The notes under the pieces: generated by a model
Told to the model about the DNA's origin: nothing
Database searches by the model: none
What the model saw: only the letters and a program-made list of their open reading frames with translations
DNA from: an uncultured Lachnospiraceae bacterium
Lineage (GTDB): Bacteria > Bacillota > Clostridia > Lachnospirales > Lachnospiraceae
Length of the DNA: 64,000 bases
Assembly (NCBI GenBank): GCA_947178125.1
Contig: CAMWXB010000006.1
Location: 1-64,000 of the forward strand
Reading direction: 5' to 3'
Shown here: piece by piece, positions 7,521 to 14,967 of the stretch
Layout: the number at the start of each line of letters is the position of its first letter
Position numbering within the stretch: position 1 is the stretch's first letter
Made by a program: the position numbers and the translations under genes

Positions 7521-8642
7521 ATGAAGAAAATTCTTTTGTCTACTCCCACCATACACGCGGAGGAGCAGCAGTATATTCAGAAAGCATTCGAAACAAACTG
7601 GGTCGCGCCGTTAGGACCAAATGTAGATGAATTTGAGAATATGGTGGCGGCCTATGCGGGGGTATCTTCTTCCGCGGCGCTTTCGTCCGGAACGGCAGCG
7701 CTGCATCTATCGGTTATTTTGGCGGGGGTGAAGGAAAATGATATCGTGTTCGTTCCGTCCCTGACCTTTGCCGCGAGTGTTAATCCGATCAGATATGAGA
7801 GGGCAGTCCCCGTTTTTATCGATTCAGAGCGTGATACCTGGAATATGGATGCTGCAGCATTAAGGAAAGCGTTTGAAAAATATCCGCACCCGAAGGCTGT
7901 CATGGTGGTGCATTTGTACGGCACATCATCTAATATGGACGAAATAGGCGCTGTCTGTAAAGAGCATAATGTCCCTTTAATAGAAGATGCGGCAGAATCG
8001 CTGGGCACTACCTATAAAGGGAAAATGACGGGTACTTTCGGAGATTATGGAATCTACTCATTTAATGGAAACAAAATTATTACGACGTCGGGCGGCGGCA
8101 TACTTGTGGCAGGGAAGGAAAAAGATGTGGAAAAAGCCCGTTTTCTGGCCAGCCAGGCGCGCAATCCAGCCAGACATTATCAGCATTCTACGATCGGTTA
8201 CAACTACAGAATGTCAAATATTGTTGCCGGAATAGGATGCGGGCAGATGGCGCATATCGGGGAACATATAAAAAGAAAGCGCGAGATTTATAAAGCGTAC
8301 AGGGAAGCTTTTTCTGATATAAAAGAAATAGAAATGAATCCGCTCAACAGGGAAGGCGTTGATAACAACTGGCTTTCCTGCATGACGATTTCCGCTGACA
8401 GCAAGGTGACACCGGCGCAGGTCATGGACGCCTTAGATGCCGAAGGCATCGAGACCAGACCGATATGGAAACCGATGCACCTGCAGCCTGTATTTGAAAA
8501 ATACGATTTTATTCAGGTTGAGGATGAGATGAGCGTAAGCGAAGATATTTTTAACAGAGGGCTTTGTCTGCCCAGTGATATTAAAAATACGGAAGCGGAT
8601 ATGGAGCGCATCATAAGGATTGTGAGGAAACAGTTCCGGTAA
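7521..8642 (+). CDS. DegT/DnrJ/EryC1/StrS (EpsN-like) sugar aminotransferase
   Basis: This 373-residue PLP-dependent nucleotide-sugar aminotransferase opens MKKILLSTPT and continues with the ETNWVAPLGPNVDEFE motif typical of EpsN/PglE-type enzymes. Also visible are ALSSGTAALHL, IEDAAESLG, and the PLP lysine K185 in SFNGNKIITTSGGG. ATG 7521 is used because the family N-terminus begins there; the ribosome binding site is weak. Such enzymes make UDP-4-amino sugars such as bacillosamine precursors for exopolysaccharide or protein glycosylation. It is odd here that no epimerase, acetyltransferase or glycosyltransferase partner is nearby. Confidence 0.9.
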   Translation: MKKILLSTPTIHAEEQQYIQKAFETNWVAPLGPNVDEFENMVAAYAGVSSSAALSSGTAALHLSVILAGVKENDIVFVPSLTFAASVNPIRYERAVPVFIDSERDTWNMDAAALRKAFEKYPHPKAVMVVHLYGTSSNMDEIGAVCKEHNVPLIEDAAESLGTTYKGKMTGTFGDYGIYSFNGNKIITTSGGGILVAGKEKDVEKARFLASQARNPARHYQHSTIGYNYRMSNIVAGIGCGQMAHIGEHIKRKREIYKAYREAFSDIKEIEMNPLNREGVDNNWLSCMTISADSKVTPAQVMDALDAEGIETRPIWKPMHLQPVFEKYDFIQVEDEMSVSEDIFNRGLCLPSDIKNTEADMERIIRIVRKQFR

Positions 8643-8658
8643 GGAGAAAACGGTTCCC

Positions 8659-9930
8659 TTAATCATCCACATCAAAATGCTCCAGCATACTCCCCCTCTT
8701 TTCCGGTTTGGAATCGCCATATCTGACCATCAGCATCGTAAAGAATGCCATGACGGAAAAGAACACGGAATAGGGAAACAGTGTCCGGTAAGAGACATGT
8801 TCCAGCAGATAGCCGGAGAGAATCGGCGTGACCACCTGGGCCGCCATCGAAAAGGTATAATAGTATCCGGTATATTTGCCGACATCCCCTGAAGAGGCGA
8901 TTTCCACGACCATCGGGAAAGAGTTGACATTGATCGCCGCCCATGCGAAACCGATGATACCGAAAAAGAGGTTCATCGTCACATGATAGTTGTTGTAAAA
9001 AGCGGCGCACAGATAGCAGAACGCCAGCATTGCGACGCCAATGAGGATTGTTTTTTTACGGCCGATACGGCTGGAGATTGCTCCGATCGGAATATAGCTG
9101 ATGATTGCGGCTACCGTTGCCACCATCAGACAGTTCGCATAGCCGCCGTTTTCCATCCCCCAGACATGGGTTGCATAACGGGAGAAAGCGGTGGTGACTG
9201 CATTGTAGGCAATAAACCACAGCGCGATGGAGGACAGCATGAAAATAAGGCTTCGTTTCACATCCGGCGGGAGTGCGGAACCTGTGCCTGTTTCCGCAGT
9301 ATCCGTTTCCGCTTCCGGCGCCATTTCCTGTAAAATCTTCTTTTCTTTTACCGTAAAAAAGAGAATGGCGATACATACGATCATCAGCAGGGCAATGGAG
9401 AGAAAAAGCGGGAAATAGTCCGGCGTTATTCCGTTTCCGACAAGCAGCTGTATCATGATCAGCGAGTAGACGCCGCCGACCGCACCCATCAGATTGATGA
9501 CTGCGTTGCCCTTGCTTCGCAGCGGTTTCGGTGTCAGATCGGGCATTAAAGCGACCGAGGGAGAACGGTAGAGCCCCATAGAGAGCAGGGTTAAAAACAG
9601 GACGATAATGAACAGCACCAGGTTCCTGCTGCGGTCTGCCGCAGGCAGGATCAGAAGAAAAACGGCGGAAAGAGCTGTTCCGGCTATGATAAAAGGCATT
9701 CGTTTTCCGATCTTCGTGTCCGTTCTGTCGGAAAGCAGACCGAAGATAGGGAGCAGGAACAACGCTAAAATATTGTCTGCCGCCATAATGACGCCGGTAA
9801 CTGTCTCACCCAGTTCAAAGGAATTCTTTAAAATCAGCGGAATGATATTGTCATACATCTGCCAGAAGGCGGAGATGGATAGAAATGCAAGGCCGATCAG
9901 GATTGTCTGTTTATAGTTGAGTTTCATCAT
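8659..9930 (-). CDS. MFS transporter (SLC45/GPH-like)
   Basis: This 423-residue transporter has about 12 hydrophobic segments. The first loop contains the MFS motif GLLSDRTDTKIGKRMPFI, and the second half repeats it as ISSRIGRKKTI. The arrangement resembles sugar-type MFS carriers such as GPH/SLC45. A cytoplasmic, acidic linker lies between helices 6 and 7 (EAETDTAETGTG). AGGAG lies 5 bases before ATG 9930. It is convergent with the aminotransferase gene. Its leader carries four 19-bp tandem repeats. The substrate is not identifiable from sequence. Confidence 0.88.
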   Translation of the reverse strand: MMKLNYKQTILIGLAFLSISAFWQMYDNIIPLILKNSFELGETVTGVIMAADNILALFLLPIFGLLSDRTDTKIGKRMPFIIAGTALSAVFLLILPAADRSRNLVLFIIVLFLTLLSMGLYRSPSVALMPDLTPKPLRSKGNAVINLMGAVGGVYSLIMIQLLVGNGITPDYFPLFLSIALLMIVCIAILFFTVKEKKILQEMAPEAETDTAETGTGSALPPDVKRSLIFMLSSIALWFIAYNAVTTAFSRYATHVWGMENGGYANCLMVATVAAIISYIPIGAISSRIGRKKTILIGVAMLAFCYLCAAFYNNYHVTMNLFFGIIGFAWAAINVNSFPMVVEIASSGDVGKYTGYYYTFSMAAQVVTPILSGYLLEHVSYRTLFPYSVFFSVMAFFTMLMVRYGDSKPEKRGSMLEHFDVDD

Positions 9931-9979
9931 TTTACTCCTTTTTGACAGGAATTACGCATGAATTCCCTGAACGCCGGCT

Positions 9980-10075
9980 GTCAGCCTGCGTGATGCTGGT
10001 CAGTCTATGTGACGCTGGTTTACCGGTGTGACGTTGGTTCGCCTATGTGACGTTGCTTTAGCTACGTCTATTATA
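9980..10075 (-). repeat. 19-bp tandem repeats in the leader of the MFS gene, with -10 box
   Basis: Four exact 19-base units with shared core (T/C)GTGA(C/T)G lie at 9980-9998, 9999-10017, 10018-10036 and 10037-10055, with a partial fifth to 10068. On the minus strand a TATAAT occupies 10075-10070, directly upstream of the array relative to the MFS gene, so the repeats would lie in the 5' untranslated mRNA or just after the start point. The units diverge at the 5' half but keep the GTGACG core, as in a protein-binding array. Confidence 0.7.
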
Positions 10076-10188
10076 GCATAAGTATTACGGAAAAGATATC
10101 ATTTTAAACCGGATTTTCGTATTGTGAATGTTGTAAATTTATAGTTACAAAGAAATTTCGTAAACTGTAACAAATAAAGGAAAAGCAG

Positions 10189-10216
10189 GCACACCGATTT
10201 GTAAAAACCGGTGTGC
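10189..10216. terminator. Terminator-like hairpin
   Basis: GCACACCG (10189-10196) pairs with CGGTGTGC (10209-10216) as an 8-bp perfect stem. The tail on the + strand is only moderately T-rich (TTCTGTATTTA). It may mark the end of a transcript or the edge of the structured element that follows. Confidence 0.4.
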
Positions 10217-10240
10217 TTCTGTATTTATGTGTGGTATGAT

Positions 10241-10410
10241 AGTGTGAGAAGAACTTCTAACACTCGCGACAGAGGCATGCTTAAGTTTCACCTGAAGGTG
10301 AAACGTGAAGAAGTTCTACGATTTGCCGAAGGCAAATCTTTCTTACACCGAAGAATACCCAAAATACGGGCATTCTTCATCTCAAGTTTATTTGTGTTTG
10401 GATTTTGAGA
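10241..10410. other. Multi-hairpin structured element upstream of LysR
   Basis: In 170 bases there are several stem-loops in series. AGAACTTCT (10250-10258) pairs with AGAAGTTCT (10309-10317) and encloses GTTTCACC-tgaa-GGTGAAAC (10285-10304). Next are GATTTGCC-gaa-GGCAAATC (10320-10338), GAAGAAT-a-CCC...GGG-c-ATTCTTC (10350-10378) and TCTCAA...TTGAGA (10380-10410). An alternative 5' hairpin, AGTGTGAGAAG with CTTCTAACACT, competes with the first pairing. No protein is encoded. It may be an RNA leader of the LysR gene at 10465, a non-coding RNA, or a palindromic mobile repeat. The rest of the 9931-10464 gap holds only the repeats and hairpin listed separately. Confidence 0.55.
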
Positions 10411-10464
10411 TTCCGCAGAGTGGGATTATGGCGGTTCGTGAGAAGAAAGAGGTGAACAGGCTCT

Positions 10465-11343
10465 ATGTTAAAACAGATTAAATACTTTCAGGCAGTCGTC
10501 CGATGCGGGAGTTTTACACGGGCAGCAGAGGAATGTTATATATCCCAGTCGGCCATTTCCCAGCAGATACAGGCGCTGGAACAGGAGCTTGGTATTCAGC
10601 TTCTTGCCCGCGGAAACCGAAAATTTTCGGTGACACCGGCCGGGGAACATTTTTACAAAAAAAGCCTGGCTTTGACGGCGGATTTTGAGAAACTGTGCAG
10701 AGAAACGGTTCGAATTGCCCATGAGGATGACCCACAACTTTGTATCGGTTATCTGAAGGGGTACAGCGGAAATGAATTTCAGCAGGCCGTGGCAGAGTTC
10801 ACCGGGAAATATCCGGACGTTGCCATACATATCATCAATGGAAACCATGAGGAATTGTATGATGAACTGCGGTCCGGCAGGGTCGATCTGATTTTGAACG
10901 ACCAGCGCCGGGCTTTTTCCGATGAATATGTGAACTGTATTCTGACCACCAGCGAGTGCTGCATCGAGATTTCGGCGCGCAGTCCTGTTGCGGGAGCGGA
11001 AAGCGTAGACGTTCAGGATTTAAAAGATATTCCCTGCATTCTGACCGCTTCGCAGAGCCAGCGCAGAAACGAACAGAGTTATTATCATGATATCGTAGGT
11101 ATCCGCAGCGAATTTCTGTTTGCGGAAAATCTGGAGGAGGCAAGGCTGCTTGTGATTGGCGGTAAGGGGTTTATGCCGGTGGAAGGCAGCGGACAGGCGG
11201 CAGCGCCTGGCATGCCTCTGCATCATGTGCCGCTTCTGCGCAAAGGGAAACCGATCAAAAGGAACTATTGTGCTTTCTGGAAAGAGGATAATTCCGGCTA
11301 TTATGTGGAAACATTTGCGGATATCCTGAAAAAGAAATTTTAA
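10465..11343 (+). CDS. LysR family transcriptional regulator
   Basis: This 292-residue LysR regulator has the HTH MLKQIKYFQAVVRCGSFTRA followed by AEECYISQSAISQQIQALE, and a standard periplasmic-binding-like effector domain. The ATG at 10465 follows AGAGGTGA. The gene stands just before an Fe-S aldo/keto reductase operon in the same direction, whose promoter holds an ATAAG-N5-CTTAT dyad; it is the best candidate regulator of that promoter and of the matching one at 22.13 kb. Its own leader region holds the multi-hairpin element. Confidence 0.92.
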   Translation: MLKQIKYFQAVVRCGSFTRAAEECYISQSAISQQIQALEQELGIQLLARGNRKFSVTPAGEHFYKKSLALTADFEKLCRETVRIAHEDDPQLCIGYLKGYSGNEFQQAVAEFTGKYPDVAIHIINGNHEELYDELRSGRVDLILNDQRRAFSDEYVNCILTTSECCIEISARSPVAGAESVDVQDLKDIPCILTASQSQRRNEQSYYHDIVGIRSEFLFAENLEEARLLVIGGKGFMPVEGSGQAAAPGMPLHHVPLLRKGKPIKRNYCAFWKEDNSGYYVETFADILKKKF

Positions 11344-11397
11344 ATAAGAAAAGTCGAGTGCGCGGGTGACCGGTTTTTTATATAGGGAAAGTTTCAC

Positions 11398-11463
11398 ATA
11401 AGATTTTCTTATAAAAAATCCGCTGAAAGAGAAATTGCTTTCAGAAAAAGAAGTTTTTATAAT
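11398..11463 (+). promoter_or_regulatory. Promoter with LysR-type dyad, aldo/keto reductase operon
   Basis: A dyad ATAAG-ATTTT-CTTAT spans 11398-11412. CTGAAAG (11423-11429) and CTTTCAG (11438-11444) form a second perfect dyad overlapping the -35. The promoter reads TTGCTT (11435-11440), 17-base spacer, TATAAT (11458-11463). The same arrangement, with identical 60-base distance from dyad to -10 box, occurs at 22128-22193. This is a textbook layout for a LysR-activated promoter. Confidence 0.7.
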
Positions 11464-11543
11464 GGAGAAGAAAGAAGTACAAAGCGAGAGGTGTTCCGCC
11501 AATAGTATATGAAACGGGAAAATATATGATGGGAGAATGAACG

Positions 11544-12665
11544 ATGGAAAATATAAAGAAAAAATTTGGTTTCGGCTGTATGCGGCTTCCTATGAAAAAT
11601 GATGAAGTTGATACGACAGAGTTTGGCAGGATGGTGGATGTATTTCTTGAAAATGGTTTTAATTATTTTGACACCGCACATGGCTATGTGAACGGCATGA
11701 GTGAAACGGCGCTCAGGGAATGCCTCACAAGCAGATATCCCCGTGACAGTTACATCCTGACGAATAAGCTTTCTACCCATTTTTTTGAAAAAGAAGAGCA
11801 GATACGTCCTTTATTTGAGAGCCAGCTTACTGCCTGCGGCGTGGATTATTTTGACTTCTACCTGATGCACGCCCAGAGTGCGGATATTTTTGCCAAATTT
11901 AAGCGCTGCAGGGCATATGAAACGGCTCTGGAATTTCTGGCGGAGGGAAAGATTCGTCATTTCGGGATTTCTTTTCACGACAAGGCTTCTGTTCTGGAGG
12001 AAATTCTGACAGAATATCCGCAGATTGAAGTGGTGCAGATTCAGTTCAACTATCTGGATTATGACGACCCGTCCGTAGAGAGCAGGAAATGTTATGAGGT
12101 CTGCCGTAAATTCCATAAGCCGGTCATCGTCATGGAACCCTGTAAAGGAGGCAATCTCGTCAATCTTCCGGGAGATGCGGGGGCAGTTTTTGATGAATTG
12201 CAGAAGGAGAGCGGCCGTGAAAAATCTGGCTATGCAAGTTATGCCATCCGCTTTGCGGCGGGATTTGAAGGCATCATGATGGTACTTTCCGGCATGAGCA
12301 ATATGGAACAGATGGAAGATAACATCAGTTATATGAAGGATTTTCGTCCTTTAGCGGAAGCGGAGCTGGCGGCAGTCCATAAGGTGTGTGAGATTATCCG
12401 CTCTCAAAATATGATTCCCTGTACGGCCTGCCGGTATTGTACGGATGGCTGCCCGCAAAAGATATCCATTCCGGACCTGTTCGCCTGCCTGAACGCGAAG
12501 AAGGTTTTCCACAACTGGAATACGGATTATTATTACAATAGTGTACATACGGTCAAGAACGGAAAAGCATCAGACTGTATCAGATGCGGTAAGTGTGAGC
12601 AGGTATGCCCGCAGCATTTGCATATACGCGAACTGCTTGAGGATGTGGCAGCAGAGTTTGAATGA
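11544..12665 (+). CDS. Aldo/keto reductase with C-terminal 2[4Fe-4S] ferredoxin domain
   Basis: This 373-residue fusion has an N-terminal aldo/keto reductase barrel (FGCMRLP, YFDTAHGYVNG with the catalytic Asp/Tyr, LTNKLS, YLMHAQS). Its C-terminal domain carries two full cluster motifs, CTACRYCTDGCP and CIRCGKCEQVCP. Such proteins are common in anaerobic Firmicutes and probably use ferredoxin-like electrons as well as or instead of NADPH. GGGAG lies 9 bases before ATG 11544. It is the first gene of an operon with a carboxymuconolactone decarboxylase-like protein and a DUF3842 protein, behind a LysR-type promoter. The substrate is unknown. Confidence 0.92.
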   Translation: MENIKKKFGFGCMRLPMKNDEVDTTEFGRMVDVFLENGFNYFDTAHGYVNGMSETALRECLTSRYPRDSYILTNKLSTHFFEKEEQIRPLFESQLTACGVDYFDFYLMHAQSADIFAKFKRCRAYETALEFLAEGKIRHFGISFHDKASVLEEILTEYPQIEVVQIQFNYLDYDDPSVESRKCYEVCRKFHKPVIVMEPCKGGNLVNLPGDAGAVFDELQKESGREKSGYASYAIRFAAGFEGIMMVLSGMSNMEQMEDNISYMKDFRPLAEAELAAVHKVCEIIRSQNMIPCTACRYCTDGCPQKISIPDLFACLNAKKVFHNWNTDYYYNSVHTVKNGKASDCIRCGKCEQVCPQHLHIRELLEDVAAEFE

Positions 12666-12700
12666 CCGCAAAAGGAAAATTTGAAGGAGGATATAGAACA

Positions 12701-13480
12701 ATGGCAGTTACAGAAGCAGCGAAAAGATATCATGAGAAAATGTTTCCCGATTATAAATCTAAGTTTATAGAGACAGACCCGGAATTTATCGAGCGTTTTG
12801 ATAATTTTGCATTTGACGAAGTCGTAAATCAGGATGATCTTGACGGCAGGACACGGTTCATGGCAATCCTCGCGACACTGCTTGGATGCCAGGGGACGGA
12901 TGAATTCCGCACCATGCTTCCTGCAGCGCTTCGTTTTGAGGTTACTCCTGTGGAAATTAAAGAAATCGTTTATCAGGCGACAGCATATCTGGGAATGGGG
13001 CGCGTATTCCCGTTTCTAAAGATTGTCAATGATGTGTTTGAAGAAAAGGGAATCGAACTGCCGCTTCCGTCACAGGCAGCTACGACCACGGAAAACCGCA
13101 GGGAAGCCGGGACGCAGGCACAGGTGGATATCTTTGGTGAGGGAATGCGGGACTTCTGGAAGTCCGGCCCGGAGGAGAGCCGTCACATCAATTTATGGCT
13201 GGCGGATAACTGTTTTGGCGATTACTATACCCGCACCGGCCTGGACTATCAACAGCGGGAAATGATCACGTTCTGTTTCCTGGCGGCACAGGGCGGCTGT
13301 GAGCCGCAGCTTACCAGTCATGCGGCAGCAAATATGAGGATTGGGAATGACAAGGCGTTTCTGATTAAAATCATCTCCCAGTGCCTGCCTTATATCGGCT
13401 ATCCGAGGAGTCTGAATGCGCTGCGCTGTGTAAACGATGCGGCGGCGAAGATGGAGAAAGAGGATACGGAGAAAAATTGA
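12701..13480 (+). CDS. Carboxymuconolactone decarboxylase family protein (two domains)
   Basis: This 259-residue protein consists of two consecutive CMD/AhpD-like helical domains. The first contains FMAILATLLGCQGTDEFRTMLPAAL and the second REMITFCFLAAQGGCEPQL. ATG 12701 has AAGGAGG 12 to 6 bases upstream; the in-frame ATG at 12662 overlaps the previous stop but lacks a good site. The AhpD-type CxxC redox pair is not present, so a gamma-carboxymuconolactone-decarboxylase-like or still uncharacterised role is more likely than peroxidase. Co-transcription with an Fe-S aldo/keto reductase suggests one catabolic or redox pathway. Confidence 0.88.
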   Translation: MAVTEAAKRYHEKMFPDYKSKFIETDPEFIERFDNFAFDEVVNQDDLDGRTRFMAILATLLGCQGTDEFRTMLPAALRFEVTPVEIKEIVYQATAYLGMGRVFPFLKIVNDVFEEKGIELPLPSQAATTTENRREAGTQAQVDIFGEGMRDFWKSGPEESRHINLWLADNCFGDYYTRTGLDYQQREMITFCFLAAQGGCEPQLTSHAAANMRIGNDKAFLIKIISQCLPYIGYPRSLNALRCVNDAAAKMEKEDTEKN

Positions 13481-13494
13481 GCGAGGAGGCAGTC

Positions 13495-13911
13495 ATGAAT
13501 ATACTTGTAATAGATGCACAGGGCGGCGGTATCGGGAAGCAGCTCGTCTCTGCAATAAAAGAAAATATCCAGGGCACTGTTGTTACCGCTGTCGGAACAA
13601 ATTCTGCGGCAGCTTCCGCTATGTTGAAGGCGGGTGCTGATAACGCGGCGACCGGAGAAAATGCCGTCGTCGTGAATAGCAGAAAAGCGGATGTGATCGT
13701 TGGCCCGATCGGTATTGTGATCGCGGATGCTCTATTCGGAGAAATAACGCCCATTATGGCGAAAGCTGTTGCGCAAAGCAGCGCGAAGCGCATTTTAATT
13801 CCCATCAATCATTGTGATAATATCGTGGTTGGCGTGAGTGATTTAAATATTCGAAAACTGATTCAGGATGTGATTTCCGAACTGCAGAAGAATCAGATTC
13901 GGTGTGTTTAA
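13495..13911 (+). CDS. DUF3842 family protein
   Basis: This 138-residue protein opens MNILVIDAQGGGIGKQLVSA, a Rossmann-like strand and glycine loop, and contains VVVNSRKADVIVGPIGIVIADALFGEIT and an end of NHCDNIVVGVSDLNIRKLI. This matches what I know as DUF3842, a small family of Clostridia with no assigned function. GAGGAGG at 13483-13489 fixes the start. It lies 14 bases after the CMD gene and about 300 bases before larE. The link to either the reductase operon or the lar operon is from position only. A nucleotide or cofactor-binding role is inferred from the glycine loop. Confidence 0.75.
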   Translation: MNILVIDAQGGGIGKQLVSAIKENIQGTVVTAVGTNSAAASAMLKAGADNAATGENAVVVNSRKADVIVGPIGIVIADALFGEITPIMAKAVAQSSAKRILIPINHCDNIVVGVSDLNIRKLIQDVISELQKNQIRCV

Positions 13912-13964
13912 GAAAAATCAGCGTAATGAAAGCATAATGAAAAATCAGTGTAAGCTCCAGCCTA

Positions 13965-13992
13965 TTGACTTTTGGCCTGAGTAGTGTATAAT
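13965..13992 (+). promoter_or_regulatory. Sigma-A promoter of the lar leader
   Basis: TTGACT (13965-13970) and TATAAT (13987-13992) are separated by 16 bases, a near-consensus promoter. It would start transcription near 13999, about 220 bases before larE, so the larE mRNA carries a long leader. Confidence 0.75.
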
Positions 13993-14064
13993 ATCCACGA
14001 TAGCAGGAAGCTGTCGGTCGTAACGCAGAAGCGTTAAATGGAATAGTGCGTTTTATATTGATGC

Positions 14065-14143
14065 AATAATGATACAACGTAAAATTAAAATAATGATACA
14101 ATGTAAAATAATGGTATAATGCAAAATAATGGATATGGCGTAA
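14065..14143 (+). repeat. 18-bp AT-rich tandem repeats in the lar leader
   Basis: Units of the form AATAATGATACAATGTAA lie at 14065-14082, 14089-14106, 14107-14124 and 14125-14143. A 6-base insertion separates the first two and the fourth is diverged and one base longer. They lie between the two 5' hairpins and the terminator and could form a spacer or a binding array. Confidence 0.65.
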
Positions 14144-14159
14144 ATAGTATGCTTAGAAA

Positions 14160-14203
14160 GCACACAAATCCTCTGAAGGGGAAATGTGTGCTTTTTGTTT
14201 TTT
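14160..14203 (+). terminator. Intrinsic terminator directly upstream of larE
   Basis: GCACACA (14160-14166) pairs with TGTGTGC (14185-14191), extended by AAA/TTT, with inner CC/GG pairs around a TCTGAA loop. It is followed by TTTTTGTTTTTT. This is a strong intrinsic terminator located before, not after, the operon. Confidence 0.85.
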
Positions 14204-14220
14204 GAAAGCGAGGTGGTCAT

Positions 14221-14967
14221 TTGGTCATACAGGAGTTTTTTGAACGATATCCAAAGGCAGCGATTGCTTTTTCCGGCGGTGTAGATTCGGCTTATCTTCT
14301 TTATGCGGCAGTAAAATATGCAGATAAGGTGAAAGCCTATTATGTAAAATCCGAATTCCAGCCGCAATTTGAACTGGATGATGCGCTGCATCTGGCGAAA
14401 GAACTGGGGGCGGACATGCAGGTGCTTACGCTGAAAGTGCTTTCGGTGCCTCATGTAAATACTAATCCTTCCGAACGTTGCTATTACTGTAAAAAGGCAA
14501 TCTTCGGTGTAATCACAGCAGCTGCGGCGGCGGATGGTTTTACAGTGCTTCTGGATGGAACGAATGCCTCTGATGATGCCGGCGACCGTCCGGGGATGCG
14601 TGCGCTGTCAGAATTGTCCGTGCTTTCACCGCTTCGGGAATGCGGATTGACCAAAGAACACATTCGTCAGCTTTCAAAAGAAGCGGGACTATTTACATGG
14701 GATAAGCCCGCATATGCCTGCCTTGCAACGAGAATCCCGACCGGTGAAGAGATAACCGCGGATAAATTGTCCGCAACGGAAATGGCGGAGGACTATCTTT
14801 TTTCGCTCGGCTTTACAGATTTTCGCGTGCGCTCTCAGGAAGGTCATGCGCGGCTGCAGGTGCCGGAGGCGCAGTTGGGACTCTTGTTGGAACGGCGCGA
14901 GGCCATTCTGGCAAAGCTGAAAGGATATTATAAGACGGTATCGCTGGATTTGGAGGTAAGAGGATGA
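14221..14967 (+). CDS. larE: LarE, pincer cofactor sulfur-transfer enzyme (three-cysteine type)
   Basis: This 248-residue PP-loop ATPase has SGGVDS at residues 18-23 and GDRPGMRA in the middle. LarE adenylates the carboxylates of the pyridinium biscarboxylate intermediate and inserts sulfur. Lactobacillus plantarum LarE uses one sacrificial Cys; this protein has Cys87 and Cys90 (RCYYCK) plus Cys167 (ACLATR). That is the three-cysteine set of the variants reported to hold a [4Fe-4S] cluster, so it may be catalytic rather than sacrificial. The start is TTG 14221 with GAGGTGG 4-10 bases before it. It overlaps larB by 4 bases (ATGA). Confidence 0.92.
   Translation: MVIQEFFERYPKAAIAFSGGVDSAYLLYAAVKYADKVKAYYVKSEFQPQFELDDALHLAKELGADMQVLTLKVLSVPHVNTNPSERCYYCKKAIFGVITAAAAADGFTVLLDGTNASDDAGDRPGMRALSELSVLSPLRECGLTKEHIRQLSKEAGLFTWDKPAYACLATRIPTGEEITADKLSATEMAEDYLFSLGFTDFRVRSQEGHARLQVPEAQLGLLLERREAILAKLKGYYKTVSLDLEVRG

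Larger units (their letters stand above)
13998..14203 (+). ncRNA. Structured leader of the lar operon (candidate attenuator/riboswitch)
   Basis: The predicted transcript begins with CGATAGC-AGGAA-GCTGTCG (13998-14016, 7 bp with one G-U), then TAACGC-AGAA-GCGTTA (14021-14036, 6 bp). It continues through an AT-rich stretch of 18-base repeats and ends in an intrinsic terminator (14160-14203), 18 bases before the larE start. A terminator placed between promoter and first gene implies either read-through control of larE-larB-larC-nik or a separate small RNA. The sequence does not resemble the NiCo, cobalamin, TPP or SAM riboswitches as I know them. The ligand is unknown; nickel or a nicotinate derivative would be logical. 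Confidence 0.5.

Noticed and set aside
13998-14203. NiCo (czcD) or cobalamin riboswitch before larE
   Set aside because: The signature internal sequences of these classes as I know them are not present; kept only as an unknown structured leader.
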